Positions 40,478 to 50,088 of a stretch of 64,000 nucleotides of DNA are shown here, in pieces. A program made the translations under genes and the position numbers. Source of the stretch: Ignavibacteria bacterium (GTDB lineage Bacteria; Bacteroidota; Ignavibacteria; Tepidaquicellales; Tepidaquicellaceae). Numbering within the stretch: the stretch's first letter is position 1; every line of letters begins with the position of its first letter. The notes below the pieces were generated by a model, which saw only the letters and a program-made list of their open reading frames with translations, made no database searches and was not told the DNA's origin. The stretch spans positions 282,501 through 346,500 of the forward strand of contig JADJAH010000001.1 in NCBI GenBank assembly GCA_016704345.1, written 5' to 3'.

Positions 40478-41456
40478 TCGTATCAGCAGGTAGTATTTTT
40501 ATCACAAAATTGCTAAGGTCCGTGAACTCATCCTGCGGTATGTTTCTCTGAAGAGACTCTTTTTCCTTTTCCCAGAATTCTCTCAAACCTTTGTAATCAC
40601 CCTTTGCATGAAAATTCACGATCACTTCCGCGGCCTCTCTGTATAAGGGATACGACATATCTCCCATCTGCATTCCCATTTCAACCTTCTTTTTCAATCC
40701 GTAATATTTCTCGGTAGCTTCCGTGATTCTATCCTGATAATACTCCGGATACTTCAGATTACAGAGTACCAATTCATTGTTGCTGATTTCGTAGATGCTG
40801 CTTGTATAAGGCACTGCATAAGCCATTGGCATCACTCCATGAAAGAGTTCGGTTACCTTTATTAATTTTACTTTGTTCTTTCCGGCAGTTGTGATCTCGG
40901 GAGCGCCCCCGTCAAAGTACTTAATGAGTTTTACTGTCTTGTCTCCACTCATTCCGTAAACAAACATTCCCTCTGATGCAACCGTGCTGTTTCCTCCGGA
41001 GTTAGTCTTGACAAAAATATTTTTGGAACCGGTACCGTTCATATCCAGATAAATACAGTCGACTGCAAAATCAACTGTGTCTGAAATTGTCTTTACATAT
41101 TTTTGCTTTGCCGAATCAAGCACAAACACTTCGAGCATGTCAAACTTCTGCGGACCATCACCCTGTTCCGGACTATCCGATCGTGTACTCAGCACCATTA
41201 GCTCATCATTTCCATCCTTGTTCAGATCTTCTTTATCAACTCTGAATATCTTTCTTCCTTCTCCATAGTTAAGGTCATTCTCCGATGAGATTTCCTTTTG
41301 TCCCGCGGATGAAAGTGATTCCGGCTTCTGCTGCTCAGTGGCGGGCTGCTTAGACTCCTGCTTGTTTTCATCTTTAGAACATGCACTGAACATTACTGAT
41401 GAAATTATAATGATCAGAACATAAACGCAATCATTCTTAATTGATCTTACTGTCAT
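40470..41456 (-). CDS. Lipoprotein of unknown function
   Basis: A 328-residue protein with a lipoprotein signal (IIISSVMFSAC, Cys at residue 26), a Gln/Lys/Glu-rich linker, and a domain with a calcium-loop-like stretch DKEDLNKDGNDEL (FG-GAP/VCBS-like) followed by DMNGTGSKNIFV. It ends with a helical region (REFWEKEKESLQRN). No family recognised. It overlaps nadB by 20 bases at its start and the glycosyltransferase at its end, so it is part of the operon. Confidence 0.75.
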   Translation of the reverse strand: MTVRSIKNDCVYVLIIIISSVMFSACSKDENKQESKQPATEQQKPESLSSAGQKEISSENDLNYGEGRKIFRVDKEDLNKDGNDELMVLSTRSDSPEQGDGPQKFDMLEVFVLDSAKQKYVKTISDTVDFAVDCIYLDMNGTGSKNIFVKTNSGGNSTVASEGMFVYGMSGDKTVKLIKYFDGGAPEITTAGKNKVKLIKVTELFHGVMPMAYAVPYTSSIYEISNNELVLCNLKYPEYYQDRITEATEKYYGLKKKVEMGMQMGDMSYPLYREAAEVIVNFHAKGDYKGLREFWEKEKESLQRNIPQDEFTDLSNFVIKILPADTNA

Positions 41457-43128
41457 TCGGTCTTTTCGCCCGTTTAAATTTTTTCTTGATTACTGTGTCT
41501 TTAACAAAATTCCTGTCATCCCGCTTAGGATAATCAAGCATGTAATGAAGCCCCCGGGACTCATGCCTCTGCATTGCTGATGCAATGATCAAATATGCTA
41601 CGGCAACAAGGTTCCTGAGTTCAAGCAATTCCACAGTGACTTTTGTCTTGTCATAAAAATCCTTTATCTCTTTCTTCATCATCTCAATGCGTCTGTAGGC
41701 GCGCTCAAGTCTGATAGTATTTCGAACAATGCCGACGTAGTCGCTCATTATCTCTTTGATTTCCCGCTTGTTGTGAGAGATCAAAATCCATTCTTCATTG
41801 TTGATCGTACCTTTATCATTCCAGTTCAACACGTTGTCGTGAACTGTCTTGAGCATTTTCTTTCGTTTAGAATCAAAATCACTAAGTCCTTTATCATTTG
41901 CCTTTGCTTTTCTCTCTTCGCTTATCTTTTCAAAGATCGCGTCAGAGAATACCATAGCTTCCAGAAGCGAATTTGATGCTAGCCTGTTGGCTCCGTGAAC
42001 GCCTGTCATAGTGACTTCACCGCTGGCATATAAATTCTTCACATTTGTCTGGCCCCAAAGATCAGTTACAATTCCTCCGCATGCATAGTGTGCGGCAGGA
42101 ACAACTGGCACCATCTGAACAGTCGGGTCTATTCCAATTGACATGCAGTACTTATAAATATTCGGAAACTGCTTAGGAATTTTTTCCTTCCCTATAAGGC
42201 GCATATCAAGCATCACATGGCTGTCGCTGGATTTCTTCATTTCGTTGTCAATTGCTCTTGCAACAATATCTCTCGGCGCGAGTGATTTGCGCTTGTCATA
42301 CTTATGCATGAATTCTTTTCCGTCCTTTGTCTTCAACACGGCGCCGGCGCCTCGCACAGCTTCGGAAATCAGGAACACCTGTCCCGAGCCATTCTCTCTG
42401 CCTGCTTCATACAAGGATGTCGGATGAAACTGAATGAATTCCATATTTGCAATATTGCATCCGGCTCGGTAACCCATTGCAATTCCATCGCCTGTTGCAA
42501 TTGCAGGATTCGTGCTGTGAAGATAAACCTGTCCTGCTCCGCCTGTTGCAAGTATAGTCTTCTCCGCAATTATTTTTTCTACTTTGTTTGACTTCACATT
42601 CAATGCATAGATGCCGTAACATGCACGCTCACCGTCATAGGGTTTTTTCAGATTCCTTGGTGTAAGCAGGTCAATTGCAAAATAATATTCATATACACTT
42701 ATGTTTCTGTTGATTTTTATCTGATGCAGCAAAGCCCGTTCAACTTCTTTTCCTGTTAGATCCTTTGCATGAATGATCCTGTTCTTCGAATGCCCGCCTT
42801 CTTTTCCGAGCTCAAGTTTTCCATGCTCTTTGGAGAATTTCACTCCTATCTCAATCAACTCACGTATCATCTCCGGGCCTTCTGTAACGATCTTCTCAAC
42901 TGCCTCGAGTTTGCATAATCCCGCACCGGCCTCAAGTGTATCAGCAACATGGCTTTCGAAAGTATCATTGCTGTCCATCACTGCCGCAATGCCGCCCTGT
43001 GCATAGTTCGTGTTGGATTCAGCGCTGTGCTTCTTCGTTATTATGGATACTTTGCCGAGTCTGCTTAGCTTTAGAGCAAGAGACAAGCCGGCAATTCCGC
43101 TTCCTATGATGAGATAATCTGTTGTCAA
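41437..43128 (-). CDS. nadB: L-aspartate oxidase
   Basis: FAD enzyme that oxidises L-aspartate to iminoaspartate, the first step of de novo NAD synthesis. It shows the FAD-binding GSGIAGLSLALKL, the substrate/FAD loop TNYAQGGIAAV, EFIQFHPTSLYE, APRDIVARAID and the C-terminal ESRGLHYMLDYP that closes the active site. Length 563, normal. The start is TTG 43128; there is no ATG at the family N-terminus. nadA and nadC are not in the window. A terminator at 43182-43215 separates it from the upstream gene. Confidence 0.94.
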   Translation of the reverse strand: MTTDYLIIGSGIAGLSLALKLSRLGKVSIITKKHSAESNTNYAQGGIAAVMDSNDTFESHVADTLEAGAGLCKLEAVEKIVTEGPEMIRELIEIGVKFSKEHGKLELGKEGGHSKNRIIHAKDLTGKEVERALLHQIKINRNISVYEYYFAIDLLTPRNLKKPYDGERACYGIYALNVKSNKVEKIIAEKTILATGGAGQVYLHSTNPAIATGDGIAMGYRAGCNIANMEFIQFHPTSLYEAGRENGSGQVFLISEAVRGAGAVLKTKDGKEFMHKYDKRKSLAPRDIVARAIDNEMKKSSDSHVMLDMRLIGKEKIPKQFPNIYKYCMSIGIDPTVQMVPVVPAAHYACGGIVTDLWGQTNVKNLYASGEVTMTGVHGANRLASNSLLEAMVFSDAIFEKISEERKAKANDKGLSDFDSKRKKMLKTVHDNVLNWNDKGTINNEEWILISHNKREIKEIMSDYVGIVRNTIRLERAYRRIEMMKKEIKDFYDKTKVTVELLELRNLVAVAYLIIASAMQRHESRGLHYMLDYPKRDDRNFVKDTVIKKKFKRAKRPNDSKIN

Positions 43129-43181
43129 GATCCTGTTGCTTGATTAGGAATAAGTTAATTACATGCTACTGATGTTCAAAG

Positions 43182-43215
43182 GGAAAAAGCAAAAGCGGGA
43201 AATTGTTCCCGCTTT
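43182..43215 (-). terminator. Terminator upstream of nadB, downstream of the PPOX-type gene
   Basis: A perfect stem AAAGCGGGAA (43192-43201) and TTCCCGCTTT (43206-43215) with an ATTG loop, followed on the minus strand by a T-rich stretch. It ends transcripts of the two genes at 43244-44854. Confidence 0.8.
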
Positions 43216-43243
43216 GTAAATTGAAGCAGCATCAGGCAAATAC

Positions 43244-43672
43244 TTAATTCTCAAGCACCTTTGCCGGAAACCAACCCTTCTGAAGTGAAGTCACGAAATA
43301 CTTCTTTACTCTGATTCTTACCGGAGAAACAGGAGTGTAAGTTTGGAACCATGGCATCTTATCGACTATGAGCTTCCTAACTTCCGGCTCGTCTGTGTCG
43401 GGCAATACTTCAACCTCAGCCTGTGCCTGAAGAAAATCCTGCATTGCATCATTCTTGGAAATTGAAACAGCCACTTTTGAATTCTCTTTCAGATTCGCAA
43501 ATGTCTTACCGTGTGTTTCAAGAAGAACATATATGTCAATGTCTTTGGATGCAAAATATGCACCGAGTATCCAGGGAGAATATTCACCTCCGGTGCTGGC
43601 AATCATTATCGCATCATTATTCTTAAGGATTTCGAGAATCCTGTCTTTTACTTCTGTCTGTGCTTCAGTCAT
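43244..43672 (-). CDS. Pyridoxamine 5'-phosphate oxidase-like flavin protein
   Basis: A 142-residue split-barrel protein of the PPOX/FMN-binding superfamily: the N-terminal helix, then AIMIASTGGEYSPWILGAYFA, a DIYVLLETHGKTFANLKENSKVAVSI-type second block (here at residues 49-74) and a C-terminal VRIRVKKYFVTSLQKGW. Small members of this group bind FMN, F420 or haem and many are of unknown activity. It follows the aminotransferase by 18 bases, so they are likely cotranscribed. Confidence 0.82.
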   Translation of the reverse strand: MTEAQTEVKDRILEILKNNDAIMIASTGGEYSPWILGAYFASKDIDIYVLLETHGKTFANLKENSKVAVSISKNDAMQDFLQAQAEVEVLPDTDEPEVRKLIVDKMPWFQTYTPVSPVRIRVKKYFVTSLQKGWFPAKVLEN

Positions 43673-43690
43673 TCAGATTTTAGTTTGATT

Positions 43691-44854
43691 TCAGATTACT
43701 TCTTTGATTCTTCTTATTGCTTCTTTGATATTCTCCCGCGAATTTGCGTAAGAGAATCTCAAATATCCCTCGCCGAAAGCGCCGAATGCGGTACCGGACA
43801 GTGCTGCAACTCCGCCTTTGTATAGAACATGGTCGCTTAGCTCCTTCGATGAATAACCTGTTGCAGTAATGTTTGGGAACGCATAAAATGCTCCAAGAGG
43901 AACAATGCATGAAAATCCTTTTACAGAGTTTAGCCCGTCAACTATGATGTCTCTTCTTGCCATAAACTCTTCTCTCATCTTATCAACCGAATCCTGCGGT
44001 CCTTCATAGGCTTCGATGCATGCTTTTTGTACGACCGTGTTGGTGCACGAGTTGCTGTTTGTCATTAACTTTGCAATCAACGGCGCCAGTTCGGTATTCA
44101 TCACTCCATACCCTGCTCTCCATCCTGTCATCGCGTATGCTTTCGAAAATCCGTCGAGAATAATTGTCCTGTCCTTGAAGCCGGGGATTTGAGTAATGCT
44201 GAAATGCTCTCCCTGGAAAATAAGTCTGCTGTATATTTCGTCACTAAGAATATAAATGTCCGGCCAATCCTTGAGAACATCTGCAATTCCTCTGATATCA
44301 GTTTCAGTAAGAATTCCGCCTGTCGGATTCTGCGGTGTGTTGATGATGATGAGCTTTGTCTTTGGTGTGATCAGTTTCTTAAGATCTTCAATATCGAACG
44401 AGAAATTTTTCTCTTCCTTCAACTGAAGCGGAACAGCTTTACCGCCGACAAAATTTATCATCGACTCATAGATCGGAAATCCCGGGTTCGGATATATAAC
44501 TTCATCGCCTTCATTAACAAGTGCAAGGATCACATAGAACATTATCGGCTTTGCTCCCGGTGTCATAACAACTTCATCGGGGCTGACTTCTATTCCTCTT
44601 GTTCTCTTTATGTAATTTGCTATTGAAGTTCTGACCTCAGGAATTCCTGCAGATGGTGTGTAATGTGTATCACCTGCCTGAATTGACCTGATAGCCGCTT
44701 CGCATATATTTGCCGGTGTTGGGAAATCCGGCTCGCCGATCTCAAGATGAATGATGCTCTTTCCTTCTGCTTCAAGTTTCTTTGCTTTTGCAAGCACCTC
44801 GAAAGCTGTTTCAGTTCCGAGGTTGTTCATTCTGTTTGCTAAGTTCATGGTCAT
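43691..44854 (-). CDS. Class I aminotransferase (aspartate aminotransferase family)
   Basis: PLP enzyme of fold type I. It shows IHLEIGEPDFPTPANI, YTPSAGIPEVR, NTPQNPTGG, SDEIYSRLIF and the PLP lysine in LDGFSKAYAMTGWRAGY, then a late LRFSYANS with the carboxylate-binding arginine. 387 residues, normal. Most similar in plan to subgroup I-gamma aspartate/alanine aminotransferases; exact amino acid unknown. ATG 44854 follows a possible TTG at 44857. It is the first gene of a short operon with the PPOX-type gene. Confidence 0.92.
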   Translation of the reverse strand: MTMNLANRMNNLGTETAFEVLAKAKKLEAEGKSIIHLEIGEPDFPTPANICEAAIRSIQAGDTHYTPSAGIPEVRTSIANYIKRTRGIEVSPDEVVMTPGAKPIMFYVILALVNEGDEVIYPNPGFPIYESMINFVGGKAVPLQLKEEKNFSFDIEDLKKLITPKTKLIIINTPQNPTGGILTETDIRGIADVLKDWPDIYILSDEIYSRLIFQGEHFSITQIPGFKDRTIILDGFSKAYAMTGWRAGYGVMNTELAPLIAKLMTNSNSCTNTVVQKACIEAYEGPQDSVDKMREEFMARRDIIVDGLNSVKGFSCIVPLGAFYAFPNITATGYSSKELSDHVLYKGGVAALSGTAFGAFGEGYLRFSYANSRENIKEAIRRIKEVI

Positions 44855-44870
44855 CAAATTAAGGTTGAGA

Positions 44871-45166
44871 ATTGTCCCGAAGGGATGCCTTCGGCAAAAG
44901 TTGAACGTTGTATAAATTGACTATTATTTATTATCAAAACGGTTTGCAAATTTACCCTAATCATTGTCAACATTCAATTTCATTAATTGGACACGAGAAA
45001 TATATAACTTCGTCCCCGCAGAGTCTCTCCGTGATGCAACAATACACCACGAAAACACTTTTCAGAAGGAGGACTCTGCGGCTCCGAGTAACTTCATCCG
45101 ATGAACATTCAATTTCATTAATTAGAACTGTGACATTGTCCCGAAGGGATGCCTTTGGCAAAAGTT
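44871..45166. repeat. Nested repeats with CGCAGAGT palindrome
   Basis: Outer direct repeats of 32 bases (44871-44902 and 45135-45166, one mismatch) surround inner direct repeats of 20 bases (44969-44988 and 45104-45123). Between the inner repeats lies an inverted pair CCGCAGAGTC / GACTCTGCGG (about 45017-45081). The region 44855-45319 has no gene. Confidence 0.8.
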
Positions 45167-45319
45167 TAGGAACTAAGTTTGCTCCATAATCTCTAAGGAG
45201 TCCTTAAAAATAATTTGATTTAATTGGCTTCAGCAGATGTTTGAATTTAGAAGTGAGAATGTGGAAACTCTTTGCTATCTTTACAGAAGAAAATGAAATC
45301 GAAATACTTACCTGCATAA

Positions 45320-45739
45320 ATGAGAATAAAAATAATTGATGGCAGCAATTACTTCAAAGGTTTGCTATTGCTGATAAGACAGGATCGCAAAATTACTGAG
45401 TCTGAAATACTGTTGATGAAACGAATTGGAAAGACTCTCGGATTTGAACGGGAGTTCTGCGAAAACGCAATTCATGAAATACTTGACAACAAACATATTC
45501 CGGACACTATCCCGGAATTCTCTTCAATTGAGCTGGCTAAGAAATTCATAAAGGATGGGCTTTCTATTGCCCATTCGGATGCAGAAGTACATCCGTCAGA
45601 AGAAGAATGGCTTCGCATGACTGCAAAGGAAAACGATGTTGACTCTAATTGGTTTGAGGAAGAGTGCCGGAAAGCTTCCGTAAGTTCTCACCTACCGGAA
45701 CATCTGGAAGTTGACAGCCTTACTGTAACTCACTCGTAA
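45320..45739 (+). CDS. TerB-like domain protein
   Basis: A 139-residue soluble helical protein. LIRQDRKITESEILLMKRIGKTLGF and the later AHSDAEVHPSEEEWLRMTAKE follow the pattern of TerB/DjlA N-terminal domains, with acidic residues that bind metal in that fold. The rest has no recognised motif. It stands alone on the plus strand between repeats and a convergent gene. Function unknown; family call is by pattern. Confidence 0.65.
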   Translation: MRIKIIDGSNYFKGLLLLIRQDRKITESEILLMKRIGKTLGFEREFCENAIHEILDNKHIPDTIPEFSSIELAKKFIKDGLSIAHSDAEVHPSEEEWLRMTAKENDVDSNWFEEECRKASVSSHLPEHLEVDSLTVTHS

Positions 45740-45807
45740 GAAATGTGACTTTTTGGCGCCGCAAATTTTTATTGCATTGATCGCTTAAAACCTTTTGTTT
45801 GAGGTAA

Positions 45808-47547
45808 TCACCTCATAAGAACCATCTTTTTTATCTGAACCGACTCTCCTGCCTGCAACTTGTAAAAATAAATACCTCCGGAAAGATTGTTTGCGTCAAA
45901 TGAAATTTCATATCTGCCGGCATTCTGTTTAGCGTTGACCAACTCAGCAACTTCCCTTCCGAGCACATCAAAAATTTTCAACGACACTAATGCGTTTATA
46001 GGGAGATGATACTTCAGCATTGTAGATGGATTGAACGGATTCGGATAATTTTGCTCGAGTTCAAAACTAAGTTCGCTAACATTGTTCTGTACATTCACAC
46101 TCTTGCGGAATGAGATATCTGAAACTTTGGGGAAATGATCTGAGGCTGTCTTTGTGTCGTTCTGCAAGAATCCATACAGGTTCAGTCTTGCCTGACTCAT
46201 GATCTCAGTCTGGATCACGAAACTCTTCTCAACATTTACCGCACTGTTTGAATAAATCTGAAAATCCAATCTGCTTGGTGGATACGAGCCGGGATCATCA
46301 CGCCATGTGTAGGCTGTCCGCTTATCAGACTGCATTGAGATCAGATCTTCAAGATCAGTGTTATCCCAATCAGGTTTTGCGCCGTTTCCAAAGAGCTGCG
46401 TATTGATGATCTCACCGGTTAATAATGTTTTCAATTGCTGTCGTTCACCGACAAGATTAAGATCACCCATGATAACATACGGAGTATTTTGCGGAAGTGT
46501 GATCACGCCTCCGGGAGACTTTGCATCCAAAAGAAATGCAATGGTAGCATCAGCTTCGCGCTGACGCGTTGCATCATTTGACGCGCCTCCGCAGCATTTG
46601 TAATGACAGTTGATAACGAGAAAATCCTTGCCGAATCTGTCGGGCACATCTATGAGCGAAGCAGTGATCCTTTGACCTGAATACACGATCCAGCTTTGCA
46701 ATACCGGATATCTGGAAGCAATTACATTTCCGGCATCAAGTTTTATTGTGTTCCAACTCCCGTTCTGAATCGGGATCATGCTGTTTAGTTTGTTCTGAAT
46801 TTCGGTTGCTGTCGCATCCCACACTTCGTTAAAGCCAATTATGTCGGGCCTTACCGCCTGAAGAATTCTTCTGTAACTCTGTTCTCTTGAAGGATCTGTC
46901 AATCCGTCTTCAAGTGTGTTCCAGTTCATTACTCTCAGCAATGTTGTGTCTTCACGGTTGATCTCAACCGGAGTGAGCGGAGCAGTTGGAGTATTGTCAA
47001 AGGTATAAGAAAACGTCAAGCCATTGTCAGGCATGCGATCTCCCGATGAAGAATTGTCTGCAAAGAAAATTCTTATCGTCCCGGAACCTGCCGGCGGGAT
47101 TTGCTGGCGTCCGATTGCCATTTCAAAAACAGTATCGGTCACAGTCGGGAGACTTCTGAATTTCAGCGAAGAATGAGTTGCAGTTGAATTTGTATAGTAG
47201 TTGAAACCGTTTCTGTAGCCGAAGCCAAATCTCAATTCGGCTCCGATCCCGTTGATTTGAAATCCCGTTGAACTGTTATTATCTCCGTCTATATAAACAG
47301 ATATCAGATTATTCTCAAGCAATTTAAGAAACGGTGTTACTTTCATTTTCAGATAGAGAAAATTTTCATCATTAGTTGCGGAGAAATATATGAAGTCATA
47401 AGTGCCGCCTTCATTCTGGCTGTCAATGTAAGTCGGGGAAAGCTGGCTCCAGTCATCAGTTCTGCCGTCAAGAAATATTGCCTGTGACTGGCTCTGAAGA
47501 GATGAACTGAATAGCAGTGCAAATGCAATTGCGAGAAGTTTTCGCAT
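45808..47547 (-). CDS. Secreted endonuclease/exonuclease/phosphatase-family protein with T9SS domain
   Basis: A 579-residue exported protein. Signal peptide (residues 1-22), a CBM9/DOMON-like beta domain (LDGRTDDWSQ ... YIDGDNNSSTGF, residues 25-190), then an EEP catalytic domain with RVMNWNTLEDG, IIGFNEVWD, INCHYKCCGG, VIMGDLNLVGE and SDHFPKVSDI (residues 205-470), and a T9SS sorting domain (EQNYPNPFNPST to KKMVLMR). The EEP motifs that bind metal and the catalytic His are all present. It may be a secreted nuclease or phosphodiesterase; the substrate is not clear. Confidence 0.88.
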   Translation of the reverse strand: MRKLLAIAFALLFSSSLQSQSQAIFLDGRTDDWSQLSPTYIDSQNEGGTYDFIYFSATNDENFLYLKMKVTPFLKLLENNLISVYIDGDNNSSTGFQINGIGAELRFGFGYRNGFNYYTNSTATHSSLKFRSLPTVTDTVFEMAIGRQQIPPAGSGTIRIFFADNSSSGDRMPDNGLTFSYTFDNTPTAPLTPVEINREDTTLLRVMNWNTLEDGLTDPSREQSYRRILQAVRPDIIGFNEVWDATATEIQNKLNSMIPIQNGSWNTIKLDAGNVIASRYPVLQSWIVYSGQRITASLIDVPDRFGKDFLVINCHYKCCGGASNDATRQREADATIAFLLDAKSPGGVITLPQNTPYVIMGDLNLVGERQQLKTLLTGEIINTQLFGNGAKPDWDNTDLEDLISMQSDKRTAYTWRDDPGSYPPSRLDFQIYSNSAVNVEKSFVIQTEIMSQARLNLYGFLQNDTKTASDHFPKVSDISFRKSVNVQNNVSELSFELEQNYPNPFNPSTMLKYHLPINALVSLKIFDVLGREVAELVNAKQNAGRYEISFDANNLSGGIYFYKLQAGESVQIKKMVLMR

Positions 47548-47693
47548 TAGTAGTCTTGGTTGTAATTAGTGATGCAAGATAATGAATGTTTGTCAGTCAT
47601 TCACGAGCAATTTGTTGTGCACATGAATTCATTCAAAAGTCTTTACTCTATTTCCCAATCTCCAAGACTGTCCGAAAACTCAGATTCCCCGCT

Positions 47694-47719
47694 CGCTCCC
47701 AAACTCCTGTTTGGGAGCG
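47694..47719. repeat. Single CGCTCCCAAAC palindrome
   Basis: CGCTCCCAAAC tcct GTTTGGGAGCG, one copy of the palindrome family seen in the array at 29692-30210. The rest of 47548-48028 holds no recognisable gene. Confidence 0.75.
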
Positions 47720-48028
47720 TACTTGCAAATGAAACTCCGTTTCATATCCTTTTTGTTGCGCCTGTGAACTTCACTCCTGACGCAAGTACTTTAAAGAGGG
47801 GACTTTTCGAAGAGATTCAGCATTGGAGACGCAGTTTACGTTCAAAACTGATGTAATAGGAGAACTGGAAATTGAAGACTCTTCCACGGAGTTTGGGTAC
47901 GACGACTGTCCGTCAGAGTTCTGCGACTTTGCAAAATGTTGAATTTAGAATCGTCTTTCTGTAATTTGTGCAATTATTATTCGCTTTCTGAATTTCACTT
48001 AACCAAATAGAAAATCAAACCATTGAAT

Positions 48029-48562
48029 ATGCAGGATCTAAATCAGCAACATTTTAAAGATGCTCTGAAGAGCCAGTATCACGCATCACTCGACATGCTC
48101 GGTGAAACAATTGAAAAATGTCCGGTAGAGTTATGGACAAGTCAGGAATATAGAAATGCTTTCTGGCAAGTTGCATATCATACACTCTACTTCACGCATC
48201 TCTATTTATCACCCGGTAATGATGAATTCATTCCATGGATCAAGCACAAGAAAGACAATCAAAACCCTGATTGTATTCCGGGCGATCCTGATCCTAAAAG
48301 CGATCTGCCTTGGATGCCTGATCCCTATACAAAGGAAGAACTACTTGAATATGTGGAATTCTGCAAAAGCATTGTTGATGAGTTTGTTGACGACACAGAC
48401 CTTTCACGGCAAGACAGCGGTTTTCCATGGTATAAGGTGTCTAAGTTCGAACATCAGCTTGTCAATCTGCGTCATCTTCAGCACGGCGCCGCTCAGCTTG
48501 CTGACAGGCTCAGACAGAAAGAAAACGTTGGCATCAATTGGGTTGGAAGAAGAAGGAAATGA
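48029..48562 (+). CDS. DinB-superfamily protein
   Basis: A 177-residue four-helix-bundle protein. AFWQVAYHTLYFTHLYL and the C-terminal VNLRHLQHGAAQLADRLRQ carry the histidines that bind a metal in DinB/YfiT-type proteins. Members act as thiol transferases or are of unknown role. ATG 48029 is preferred over TTG 48023. It is alone on the plus strand with no clear operon partner. Confidence 0.78.
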   Translation: MQDLNQQHFKDALKSQYHASLDMLGETIEKCPVELWTSQEYRNAFWQVAYHTLYFTHLYLSPGNDEFIPWIKHKKDNQNPDCIPGDPDPKSDLPWMPDPYTKEELLEYVEFCKSIVDEFVDDTDLSRQDSGFPWYKVSKFEHQLVNLRHLQHGAAQLADRLRQKENVGINWVGRRRK

Positions 48563-48732
48563 ATATTGCTGCGCTTCGAACAAACCTCTCACTCCGTTTT
48601 TTACAATAACTTTTGCCTGGCTGCTCTTGAAGTTTTGTTATAGAGTCTAGTCTCGTCCAATACTTTTACACTTCGATGACAATTGGAGTCTTCAGTATTT
48701 GCAATTTGAACTAAATAAAACGGAGAATCCAA

Positions 48733-49197
48733 ATGATACTCAAGACAAGAGGGATATTATTGATCATACTGATGATGCACTCCTGCTTTATTCCGATGAG
48801 CTGCATGACAGTGGAATCATATAGAGGAAGTAATATCAGCAAAGAACAGTTTTCAGTTGATAAGGTCAGATCAATTCATCTCAAGTCCGGAGAGAAGCTT
48901 TTGATGGAGGATACCCAGATCCGGTTACTTAAGTTGACGAATGGCTCAGTTTATGCTTTCCTTATCAATGCATTTGATACGACTTGGTCGGGAGACAAAA
49001 AAAATTATACGGTCAGCGCATCATTGGTTACGATAGGGATAGAAGATGTTAGAGAAATAACAACCAAAGAAACTGACGTGACTAAGACATTTCTTGTTGC
49101 GGGTGGTATTACGGCAGGAGTGCTGCTTATTGCTTTAATTATAGCATTTGCCTCACAACCTCATCAATCAACGGGCATTGGTTTGGGTAACTTCTGA
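48733..49197 (+). CDS. Exported membrane-anchored protein of unknown function
   Basis: A 154-residue protein with an N-terminal hydrophobic signal (MILKTRGILLIILMMHSC, lipoprotein-like, with Cys at 18 and 24), a beta-rich middle (IHLKSGEKLLMEDTQIRLL) and a C-terminal membrane helix (VAGGITAGVLLIALIIAFA). No family recognised. It resembles small envelope proteins with a KSG-rich domain. It stands alone. Confidence 0.65.
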   Translation: MILKTRGILLIILMMHSCFIPMSCMTVESYRGSNISKEQFSVDKVRSIHLKSGEKLLMEDTQIRLLKLTNGSVYAFLINAFDTTWSGDKKNYTVSASLVTIGIEDVREITTKETDVTKTFLVAGGITAGVLLIALIIAFASQPHQSTGIGLGNF

Positions 49198-49227
49198 TTT
49201 GGAAGGAATTACCTGAATAGTGAAATA

Positions 49228-49400
49228 CCTTCGTCTCCGCAGAGTCTCTGCGTGATTTGTCAACGCAATGGAATTGCACTTCACAGAAGGAGGACTCTGC
49301 TGGGCTGTGTATTTTCATTCGTCGAGTTCCCTCTGCAAAGATACGACCAAACACTTTTTATATTAAACGGGAGACTCTGCGAAGACAAAAAAAAGCTGGG
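49228..49400. repeat. CGCAGAGT palindromic repeats
   Basis: Two related palindromic stretches: CTCCGCAGAGTCTC (about 49232) with GAGGACTCTGC (about 49290), and GGAGACTCTGCGAAGAC (about 49370-49387), the last pairing with the first as outer ends. Same family as the loci at 25545-25625 and 45013-45085. No direct repeats are seen around this copy. Confidence 0.65.
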
Positions 49401-49447
49401 CTTAGGAGCGAGAAAAATATTCCTAATTTTTAATTTTAAATTTCTAA

Positions 49448-50068
49448 TTACTCTCCAAGGTATGCTTTCCTCACTTGCTCATTCTTAAGCAACGACATTG
49501 ACTCACCCTCAAGAGTTATCTTGCCTGTTTCCATTACGTAGGCATAGTTAGCAACCGAGAGTGCAATATTTGCATTTTGCTCAACCAGAAGAATTGTGAT
49601 GCCTGTCATTTTGTTCAGCTCTACGATCTTCTCAAATATCGCTTTCACAAGAATCGGGGCAATGCCAAGTGAAGGCTCGTCGAGCAACAATAGTTTTGGT
49701 CTCGACATCAACGCCCTCGAAATTGCTAGCATCTGCTGTTCACCGCCGCTCAGCGTTCCGCCAAGCTGTTTGAGCCGCTCTTTGATCCTCGGAAACAGGG
49801 AATACACAAGTTCATAATCGCTTTCAATATTCTCCTTGTCCTTCCTAACATAAGCTCCCATCTCAAGATTCTCTTTCACCGTGAGATTTGCAAAGATCAT
49901 TCTCCCTTCGGGAGATTGCGAGATGCCTGCTTCAACTACTTTATCAGGCGGCATTCCCGCAATATTATTTCCGAGAAATTTTACAGTACCGGATTCAGGC
50001 TTTAGTATTGATGAAATAGTTCTTAGCAAAGTAGTCTTGCCCGCTCCGTTGGCTCCTATCAATGTCAC
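49448..50068 (-). CDS. livF: Branched-chain amino acid ABC transporter ATPase LivF, N-terminus missing
   Basis: ATPase of a HAAT-family importer. It shows the Walker A GANGAGKTTLL, Q-loop SQSPEGRMIF, signature LSGGEQQ, Walker B LLLLDEPS and the H-loop region TILLVEQNA, and ends RKAYLGE. Conserved sequence continues in frame upstream of the GTG at 50068 as SLDVEEKSIVTLIG back to about 50103, where it runs into the end of livG; about 20 normal N-terminal residues are missing. The frame then has no start with a proper N-terminus. Confidence 0.88.
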   Translation of the reverse strand: MTLIGANGAGKTTLLRTISSILKPESGTVKFLGNNIAGMPPDKVVEAGISQSPEGRMIFANLTVKENLEMGAYVRKDKENIESDYELVYSLFPRIKERLKQLGGTLSGGEQQMLAISRALMSRPKLLLLDEPSLGIAPILVKAIFEKIVELNKMTGITILLVEQNANIALSVANYAYVMETGKITLEGESMSLLKNEQVRKAYLGE

Positions 50069-50088
50069 TATGGATTTTTCTTCTACAT

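Noticed and set aside
47569..47856. Plus-strand frame between T9SS nuclease and DinB gene
   Set aside because: Covers a palindromic repeat, has no SD or domain, and composition is not gene-like.
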